Assembly: GCF_036324505.1 (NCBI RefSeq)
Contig: NC_086354.1
Span: forward strand, 1,816,725-1,880,724
DNA length: 64,000 nt
Direction of reading: 5' to 3'
DNA from: Eleginops maclovinus
Taxonomy: Eukaryota > Chordata > Actinopteri > Perciformes > Eleginopidae
Position 1 is the stretch's first letter; every line of letters begins with the position of its first letter. The notes below the pieces were generated by a model. It did no database searches, had not been told where the DNA came from, and worked only from the letters and a program-made list of their open reading frames with translations. The position numbers were made by a program, and so were the translations under genes. This document shows, piece by piece, positions 56,181 to 64,000 of the stretch.

Positions 56181-58566
56181 TGTGCAAACTGAAACAGAGT
56201 AGAGAATATTATTAGAATTAGAATACAATAGTGCAGGTTATGTTGCTAGTTCAGCCTACAAGTAGTGCAGATGAACTATACACATGTCAGAAAAATAAAT
56301 AAATAGAATGGTCAAGGGATGGGGGGAATAGGACCCAAGCGCAGAACGAACAGAGGAGGCAGCGGACCGCGGTCCGGGGTCCGGACCCTGACGCCGACCT
56401 ATACGGACCCGGACCAATAATCAATACATTAGTGTGTTGCCATTAAGGCAAAATGTTTCAGGGATTTTCATTTGACAAGCTGTAGATCGGTTCCGGGTTT
56501 TGGGGTTAGAACGGCCATTTCCTGTAGAGTGGAAAGTAAACAATCCGAATGTATGCACGGGAAATCCATCTGCTGTTAGCGCTAGAGGCAATGCCGTAAG
56601 TACAAATGCATTGTTAGGTTAATAAGTTAATGTTAAAGTAGGCCTACTGTTTGAAAAGGAAAGACTACACTTAGTTACAACGTTTTACTTACATATATTT
56701 ACAGGTATATTTCATTACAAGATTTATGCTAAAACAGTCAAACTTTATTCTTTTGTTACAGTTTTCACTCTGTCATGTAAGATGATGTTGGAAGCCACAG
56801 TAAACAGCAAGAAAAATGCTCACTACGACTTGGAGTTTTTTTGCATCAGAGTAAGCTAGTTGTAGGCCTATTGTGTCAGCTATTAAAAATAGCAGTGTTA
56901 ACTTAAACGCAAGGGGGTACTTTCTCAGACATCTAATTGGAAAGGGAAATGATACAAAGAAACACACAGAGTTTTTATGCTTCATTCATATTATTATTAA
57001 TAATGTCAGTCTTTCTGCCAAAACCAAAAAACATATACAAAGCTCAAAAAGCTTAACACAAATTGTCTTTAAAGCCCACTCCAGGCCTCTATAGTCCGTT
57101 GAAAAAAACTGATCGGCAGCAAACTGAAATGTCGATATTTATAATCCACCAACAAAACAAGGAAGGAAATCTATCTTCGGCCGATCTCCCCCCGTGTTGC
57201 GCAGAGTAGCTAATCCTTTGTTCTCAGCCGGTGCGTCCTCTCCACGGCGACGTGCGAAACGTGGTCGATGCAATATCCAGTTTTGTGTAGCTTCGTTTTC
57301 CGCATACACACGTGCAGCGAGGAATGACCATTAGACTGTTGGATACCCGCACAACCACACACACACTTCCTGCTCCAGAGAAGCTCACAACCGACCCGTC
57401 TTCTGAAGATGCACCCCCTTAAAAACTATTGGGTGCGCAGGCAGGTGAGGTGCCTGCAGCCCCATACACTCACACACCATTTACAAGAGTGGAAATGATC
57501 ACTTCAGCAGCAAGGTAATACACAAGTACAATATTTCTTTTTATACCATAGTTTCCCATGCATTACACATTTTGTCCTTGCTGCTCTGTTTCACTTCATG
57601 ACACTTTGCTCAACGTGACAGCGTCACAGTATAGCTACAGTTGCTACACTGCAGTGAGGACAACACAATTAGTAAGGGATTTTCATTTTGATGGGGCAAT
57701 TCCATTTTAACCGGCACCAACAGGGGGCGAGTGAGCGATACAGGGAGATAAACACAAGAAGAAGAGACAAGTTAGCGGGAAACAGAGAGAGAAGAGTGAG
57801 TGAAAACACGAGTAAGCGGGAGACAGAGAGAGAAGGCAGTGAGTGGAGCACCAATGAGCACCTTCACATCTGTATGAGAATGGCCCTGACACCATTTCAG
57901 CCCCGATTTAAAATCCTTGCCAGACAGGCTAGAGCTCAGTTCTCTCACTGAACAAAAGCAAGTCAGTGAGGGAGTGCAATATGAGAAGGAAAGAAAGACA
58001 AACCTTAAAACTGTTCAATTGTTATGATTTGTTCGGACTGATCTGTTGTATAATTGGCTGAAACTGTTAATGTCATGGAATGAAGTCAACATGTTAGACA
58101 GTGGGATGGATGGTTAAACCTTTTTATATGTTGTGATTTTTGATGGTTGTTGTGCGCTATTTAGCGATGAACTTTTTTTATTTATAAACCTATGCATGCT
58201 TTGTTTAACCTCCCTAACGAACTGTCACAACAAAGACACAGACACTGCAAATTGACACACCAGAAACCAGTGAAAATCAGCGATCCCATTCGCCAGTTCG
58301 CAAATCCACTCCCCCATAAATACGCCGATTACCTGTTGGACGGGGCGTTTTTATTTTCTCCACAGTTACTGCCTGCAGATCAGACCGGACCGGATCCCTT
58401 AACTGCTACTCGCAAAGGACGGACCCCCCGCAGTTCCTCTTCGCCACTGGACCAGACTGTCGTTCGACCCTTGCGATCCAACGCTTGCAGACTCCAGATT
58501 AAGGGAAGTAGCTATTTCTCCTGCTCTCGGCTGTTGGTTTTGAGTAATCGGAGTTGTGTTGCTGTG
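56181..58566. other. Unassigned sequence
   Basis: Includes a copy of the GGACCCAAGCGCAGAAC repeat (56318-56345) and GAGAGA-rich sequence (57740-57840). A 126-codon open frame at 58192-58572 (ISDPIRQFANPLPHKYADYL) matches nothing I recognise. No supported gene. Confidence 0.35.
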
Positions 58567-58574
58567 CCCTGAGT

Positions 58575-61500
58575 CAGGGGCGCAGATAGGTTTTTGAAAC
58601 TGTGGGGGACAAAGCTGTCAGCAACGCCCCCCCTCCCCCCAACCCTGTGTTGTGCGAAGAATATACTCTGATGCCCTCAGGGCGGCGCTATTACTCAGCC
58701 ATGACATAACCCATCAAACTTATTTGCCCATCATTGCAAGAAATAAAGCATATTGGTACTGCTTCCAATCACTCACCAAGCATGCCACATGCAGTATGCA
58801 AAAACTGTTTTATTTAAACATTAACTGACTTTAAGCACACTGATTCACACCAAAAGAGCAGGCTGTAAAAAACAAAAATGTAATTAAAACACTTCTTACT
58901 GTGCCTTACAAACACAAACAGCAAAGCCTACATATATACAAAAATAAGTTTGTAAAAAAGTACTCTACATGAGTTTTCAATAAGTGGCCTCAAATGCAAA
59001 AACAGATTAAGTGAAAGATCCAAAAATCTCTCTCCTCCGATCCTTGCCCTGAATATACTGTTGGGCAATGTCTTTGCTATTAAGTTTGTCCAGCCTCTCT
59101 TGGTGGATATGGCACACTGCCATTCCATTCACCCTTTTTTGGGTGGTGGTAGACCGCAACCATGTTTTAAGCCTGCGCAAGCCACTGAAACTCCTCTCTG
59201 CCTCAGCAGACGATGCAGGCACAACCATTAACAATCGGACCACTGTCTCAACTTGCGCAAAAAGGGCACGAACTTCAACAGGCATTGCTTTTAGGAGCTG
59301 TGCAGCATCTGCAGTGGTTTTGTAATTGTACTTGTTCTTAAACATAGCTAATTGGATTTTCAAATCTTCCCACTGGAGCTCAGGGTATTTCTCTGCATTT
59401 CTCTGGGCATCTCTCTCTACATTGCTTGCAGTGGGGGTCAGCAGCAAGGCCTCCAATTCCTTAAGTGCATCTATTCCAGGCTGCATAAACCTGTCGGTAA
59501 GTTGTGTGTCTACTTTGTCCAGGACTCGGTAGAACTCCACTCTGTGGAACTCCACAGCAGATGCAGGCCTGTGTGCAGGTGCTGGCCCAGAATACCTCTT
59601 AGGGGGCCTTTGTGTGCGAGGTAGAGCAATGGGCTCTAGAGACAGCTTCTCAACTCAACTCAACTCCTCTGCTTCCTTAAAGACTGCCTCAAAGTGGTCT
59701 GACTTTCTTTTGGATCTTAAACTCTCTTGGACAACAGAGACTGCAGAGACCATGCCCTCCACTGTCTGGGTTCTTTTCTGGAGAGATGTATTCAGCAATT
59801 CCAGTTCCCTAATCACATCTAAGGCCAGCATGAGCCCCAGTACAACATTGCCTTGTTGCAGCCTAACATGTAGGCCCTCTGCCTGACTTGCAGATTCCGA
59901 ATTGCTTGCAGACATCTGATCGAGTGATTGCAGCACTGTGCCATATTGCCCGAGAACAGCACGGATAGCAGGTGTGCGTACTGTCCACCTTGTGGGACAT
60001 AAAGGCCTGATAGACTGCACTGGCCCTTCTCCTTCAGATGCGGCAATGGCTTTGAATTTGTCTTTCAGTTTGCCAGACTGACCACAAAATGTGCCAAGGT
60101 CATGGATCCAGTCAAGGGCATTTCTGATGAAAGGGGAGGTTGTGCAAGCTTGCTGTGTGACTAAATTTACACAGTGTGCACCACAATGGATATATGGTGC
60201 TAATGGCTGGCTTCTTTGGATGACTGCTTGGGCGCCTGCATATTTGCCAGACATATTTGAAGCACCATCGTATGCCTGACCTCTAAGGCTCGATATTGGC
60301 AGATTTAATCTCAACAGCACATCCAAAATGATTTTGGCAAGATTTTCGCCTGTTGTTGAAGTTGTCTCATACAACCCAATGAACTCTTCATGCACCATCA
60401 AATCTTTGTCAACATAACGTAGACACAGGGCCTCCTGCTCCACGCCTGAGATATCCCTTGTCCCATCCATTATGATGGCATACTGTAAAACTGGGAGGGA
60501 CTGTATCTCATGTGCAATTTCCCTGATGATTGATGTACTCATCAAATCTAACATCTCATTTTGGCAATCCCAAGATGTGTGCACTCCCCTCTTTCCAGAC
60601 AACCATCTTGTAAAAGCTGGATCCCCCTCAGCTTTGTATTTCAGGAGCTGGTTAAAGTTGCCTTCATGATGTTCATGCCCCCTAAAGGCCATCCCCTGCC
60701 TTGCCAGGTGCATAACACCCCCTATTATTTTTAACAGGCTTTCTCTGCTTTCTGCCTGTTGCGCACTGACTGCACTGCTCAATTGTGTGGTTATAGGTTT
60801 ACTTTCATATGCAGCTGTTGTGACAGCCACTTTGTGACCAGCTGATTTTTCGTGGATGGAGAATCTTTCCAGGGCTTTTCTCCAGTTTCTAAAGCCGGAG
60901 TTTACAAAAGCTGGGTCTATGCTCTTGGCTTGAGCTGGTTTTGCACTTCTGTAATATTTAGAGCACTGAAAACACAGAACACCATCGATGCCAGGATTGA
61001 CATGCAGCCAGGGATGCTTTTCATACCATGCTTTCTGGAATGACAGAGTACGGTCCTTCATCACTTGTTTTTTCACAAATTTAGGGTCAGGTTGATTTGG
61101 TTTCGTATATGTACTAATCATGTCAACCTCCTCTCCCTTTCCTACATCTGCCTCTGGCCTTGCCATCTCGTCTCCTGTCCATCCTTCTTCTGACCCTCCT
61201 CCTCTCTCTCCTTCTTCTGTCCCTCCCTCTTCTCCCTCTCTTCCTTCTGCCTCTTCCAGCTGTAGGCCTAATGCACTACTACTGCTGCTACCCTCCAGTG
61301 GTGGATCACTTTCAGTTTCACCTCTCTCACTGCCATCTTCAGGAACTACCTGCAGGCCAGGACCATGATAACATTTTAATATACTATAAACATTATAACT
61401 GCTTTAAGGCATTAGCACCATTAACAGTAACTTAACGTGGACATACAAGCTACCACAGAGGCTACCGGTCCCAGACGGCATATCTCTACAAGAGATTGTA

Positions 61501-62691
61501 AGATTCTATAAGTATGCCAACATAATGTGTTGCTATGGGAGGCAAACTTCCTGTCTGTATAAATGAGTGTGTCAACCAGCATCATAGTAGCCTACAAGCA
61601 TTTTATTTTCATAAGCTTCAAAATAATAAAATATATGTAATTTTGTGTAGTGCACTTTTGTCTATAATGGTTAGTAATGCCTACAAAGTTCGATTCTGGA
61701 CAAAAAATAATGTACTGTGTCTGGTAAGATAGCAAGCTAACAGGCTCAGTCATTCAAGTTCAATGGAGGTTCAATGGGGATCTGCTAAACGCCAACACTG
61801 ATTCACCTTAAATTGAACACATTGCGTCAGTCTAAATGATTGAATATTACCATGTCCATTTCAGTTAATATCTGTCATGATATCTGACTGAGTGTTAGTA
61901 ATTAAAATTACTGTTTATAGTTTAAAATGATCACGTTAGCGCCACTACAGTGGCATTTGTCTAGCTCTAAAGTTCGTTTTTCTCATGATTCAACCTGTAA
62001 CAACTTAGGCTAAGCCTACACCATTAGATACACCATCACAGATTCAAGTACACATTTCCAAAAGACCCCCAACAACTCCAGAAAGTTGCAATGGCCGATT
62101 AAACTGATAATAAATAAATAAATAAATGCATAAAGGTTGATTCCCTCCCCTTGTGAAATTGGCACTTCTCTTCCTCTACGTTCTCACTGTCTGTCTCTAG
62201 GCCTACTCCATACAGTTTTTCTTAAACGGCGACATTACTCCGAACAGACAACCAAAAAAATGCAAGGTGATATGATACCGTAATGCACAGTTTACTTACA
62301 GTTGATGCTTTTAAAAAAAACGATGCAATAGTTTTCTGCTTCTTAGGTTTGGCTGGCCTCATCCTGCATGTGTTATGGGGTCCTGAATTAGGAGGTGTCT
62401 CACTGATGCCTGTCATACTCGTTCTGGGTAACCATGGAAACCAGGCGTGAGACAACGCCAGAAAGATAACTTTTAGAATCTCTGAAAACGAAGATCCGTC
62501 TTTGATCTGACTGTTTTATGTGAGTTGTTGCAAAGCAGTAAATTAGTCTTTTGATTGTCTGAGAGGTTCGCCTTATGCAAAGACAGAAAGCTGATTTTTT
62601 TTTCCAAATAAAAGTGAGGGGGACGGATTGAAGGTCGTTCGAATCTGTGTACGTCAGAACCCCCACGACGTACACGCTATCTGCGCCCCTG
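58575..62691 (-). mobile_element. hAT element, 4117 bp
   Basis: Perfect 15-bp terminal inverted repeats CAGGGGCGCAGATAG (58575) and CTATCTGCGCCCCTG (62691). The flanking octamers differ, CCCTGAGT against CCCTAGGG, so the target duplication is mutated or one side was rearranged. The transposase is on the minus strand in two exons. Confidence 0.87.
59007..62416 (-). pseudogene. hAT transposase (TTF-finger, ZMYM1-like) with one in-frame stop
   Basis: Exon 1 62416-62300 (MTGISETPPNSGPHNTCRMR, KKQKTIASFFLKAST) ends at donor ACT|GTAAGT; exon 2 starts 61349 after CTGCAG and runs to 59007. Together about 819 codons. Order: acidic Glu/Gly-rich linker; TTF-type zinc finger (RTLSFQKAWYEKHPWLHVNP, VLCFQCSKYY, SIHEKSAGHK); aspartates in IIMDGTRDIS and RGQAYDGASNM; YIHCGAHCVNLVTQQ; SSAEAERSFSGLRRLKTW with the third acidic residue. 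A TGA at 59655-59657 interrupts the frame inside a pentanucleotide run (GAGTT)3; the same frame continues on the other side. Nothing else is broken. Related to, but clearly distinct from, the protein at 33684-36165. Confidence 0.87.
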
Positions 62692-62699
62692 CCCTAGGG

Positions 62700-63237
62700 A
62701 GCAGCGCAAGGAAAAGAATGCACTTAGCGCGATGGGGGACCTCTTTGGCGATGTGTACTGCCAAAACTCGGCAGGAGCAGGAGGTAATAATGATGTTATT
62801 ATCAATAATAAATTATACAAAACGTTTAAATTATCGAGTGCCTTTCATAACAACTCAAACTCTTACCTACATTGGAAATATAAAAAGTTCGTATAAAATG
62901 TAGCCTAAACAACACCTTAACAAAAACTAATTGATTTTTAACAGCCAGACCGAGTGAAGATGTGCTCCTAAGAGAAATGATGGCCTACGACAGTGAGCTC
63001 CCACCCCCGTCTGACAGCAACCCGCTGTCCTGGTGGAAGGAGAGAAGCCCCAAGTACCCCCATCTCGCTAAACTGGCACGCAGCTACCTGGCAATATGCG
63101 GGACATCCGTGAGGGCGGAACGAGTATTTTCCACCGCGGGAAACATAGTCACAAAGCAACGCTCTTCTCTTGAGCCAGAAAATGTGAATCACCTTGTGTT
63201 TTTGGCGAACAACTTAAAAAATTCTGCAGCCAGATAG
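62700..63237 (+). pseudogene. ZBED1-like hAT transposase, last two exons
   Basis: Exon 62700-62783 (KEKNALSAMGDLFGDVYCQN, then SAGAG) ends at GGAG|GTAATA; exon 62945-63237 follows TTTTAACAG in phase (ARPSEDVLLREMMAYDSELP, LSWWKERSPKYPHLAKLAR, GTSVRAERVFSTAGNIVTKQ, RSSLEPENVNHLVFLANN). This is the C-terminal dimerisation region of ZBED1/Ac-type hAT transposases, with the acidic residue in RAERVFS. The 5' part is missing: the adjacent hAT at 58575-62691 inserted upstream and the left flank of that element shows no ZBED1-like sequence. Not functional as it stands. Confidence 0.8.
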
Positions 63238-64000
63238 CCCATAATGGCGACGAGTTCTAATTTAGCCCTAGGCTACATGTTTGATTGCCCTGTATCTCGA
63301 CGTGTTCTCAAGGTGTTCTACATTCACAAAGTGCCTTTATTTTTGGTAATTGCGGTCAGATCGCTTAACAATGTCAGTAATGGCTGGCCATAAGGTAGGG
63401 TGTGCTTGTTTTGAATAGCCTATTAGGGCCTACCTTTATTTATTTTGTCTTTTCAGTAGCCTACTTAGCCTGACTGGCTTATTTTTTTATTTATTTTTGA
63501 TGAGAACAGTGGATAAAACTGTTTGTGTTTAATCCAGAGTCTGATAATAATACAATTAAAAAAACCAAAACAAGTGACTGTGTTTTTCTTCCGAAAGCAT
63601 CATTGACTGACTAGGTGCACGTCACGAAAGGTTCCTGTAAGCTCGTGTATTTCCGATGGAGCGTTAACTGTCATATGTGGGACCCACACTAATGTTGTAC
63701 ATATTACGGACACCCGCCATTGACTGATACACTGCCCTCTGGTGGACAGAACATCGAACTGAAGTGTGATACTAATATTGGTCTTACTGAAGACATTTAA
63801 TGGTCAAAATATTATTAATAAATATTCGAATACATTCGAACTTTAATATTAATAAACAAACGAACTTCGAATATGATTTTTGGGCAAAAGTCAAAGCCCT
63901 AATATACATAGAACCTCCTAGTCTGGTTGGTTATGTATCCTAAGACTACGCGGCTATCTGTATAAAATTCAACAGCATCAAAAACAATGTCCATTTCGCT
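63238..64000. other. 3' part of the ZBED1-like hAT and unassigned end
   Basis: Sequence up to about 63901 ends TGGGCAAAAGTCAAAGCCCTA, preceded by TTCGAATA/ATTCGAAC words. I read this as the right terminus of the ZBED1-like hAT (TAGGGCTTTGACTTTTGCCC inverted). Bases 63902-64000 are unassigned. Confidence 0.5.

Noticed and set aside
58192..58572. 126-codon open frame left of the hAT at 58575
   Set aside because: No domain, no splice context and no family resemblance; it ends right at the transposon boundary. Kept only as an unassigned frame.

Overview
The window looks like teleost fish DNA. It contains no prokaryotic gene order, its genes are intron-split, it has long CA microsatellites, and almost everything recognisable is an animal transposable element of kinds common in fish: hAT, Tc1, Kolobok, BEL/Pao, L2-like LINE and PIF/Harbinger. 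The only host gene I can support is on the minus strand. Two phase-compatible exons (45445-45721 and 13228-13565) resemble the N-terminal part of the sickle-tail/SRCIN1 family (KIAA1217/SKT, p140Cap). If both belong to one gene, about 32 kb of the window is one intron packed with transposons. The second exon carries the family signature ending in GHQDRMREQ directly before a consensus donor.

Left part (1-13.1 kb): the 3' end of a ZBED5-like hAT element; a decayed element with a GCDTTSR motif and a C-terminal CXC cysteine cluster (Academ-like from memory), holding an inverted 43-bp duplication; an L2-like reverse-transcriptase relic with one frameshift; and a second LINE cut in two by a complete BEL/Pao retrotransposon (two LTRs, 5-bp target duplication ACTAC, large in-frame internal deletion).

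Middle (13.1-46.8 kb): the SKT-like exons and between them a GAGTCC-rich repeat, a LINE endonuclease relic, CA repeats and two nested hAT complexes whose boundaries can be read to the base. Complex 1 is a 4754-bp KIAA1586-like hAT (20465-25218, target duplication CTCGTACT) interrupted near the 5' end of its coding region by a 1010-bp non-autonomous hAT (23153-24162, ACCGAGCC). Complex 2 is a 7.1-kb ZBED5-like hAT (30368-37478, CTCTATGG) containing a 3.6-kb ZMYM1-like hAT (33138-36734, GAAACTGC). Around them lie three Tc1-like relics, LINE 3' tails, a probable solo LTR and a RecQ-like helicase fragment.

Right part (46.8-64 kb): the most notable object is an apparently complete Kolobok transposon, 46850-55004, flanked by TTAA and with 14-bp terminal inverted repeats. 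It has a nine-exon THAP-domain transposase gene that stays open through all splices I can infer (750 codons). On the other strand, converging with it, is a three-exon gene for a protein like the cysteine-rich cytoplasmic 'ballast' domain of the P2X7 receptor. That cargo gene lies in a 1598-bp unit present twice in tandem, apparently identical, with the breakpoints exactly at TTAA. Beyond it are a HARBI1-like fragment, a palindromic MITE, another hAT (58575-62691) interrupted by a single in-frame stop, and the last exons of a ZBED1-like hAT.

All identities rest on reading and on memory of families; no database search was possible. Exon boundaries are inferred from GT/AG sites and reading-frame continuity.
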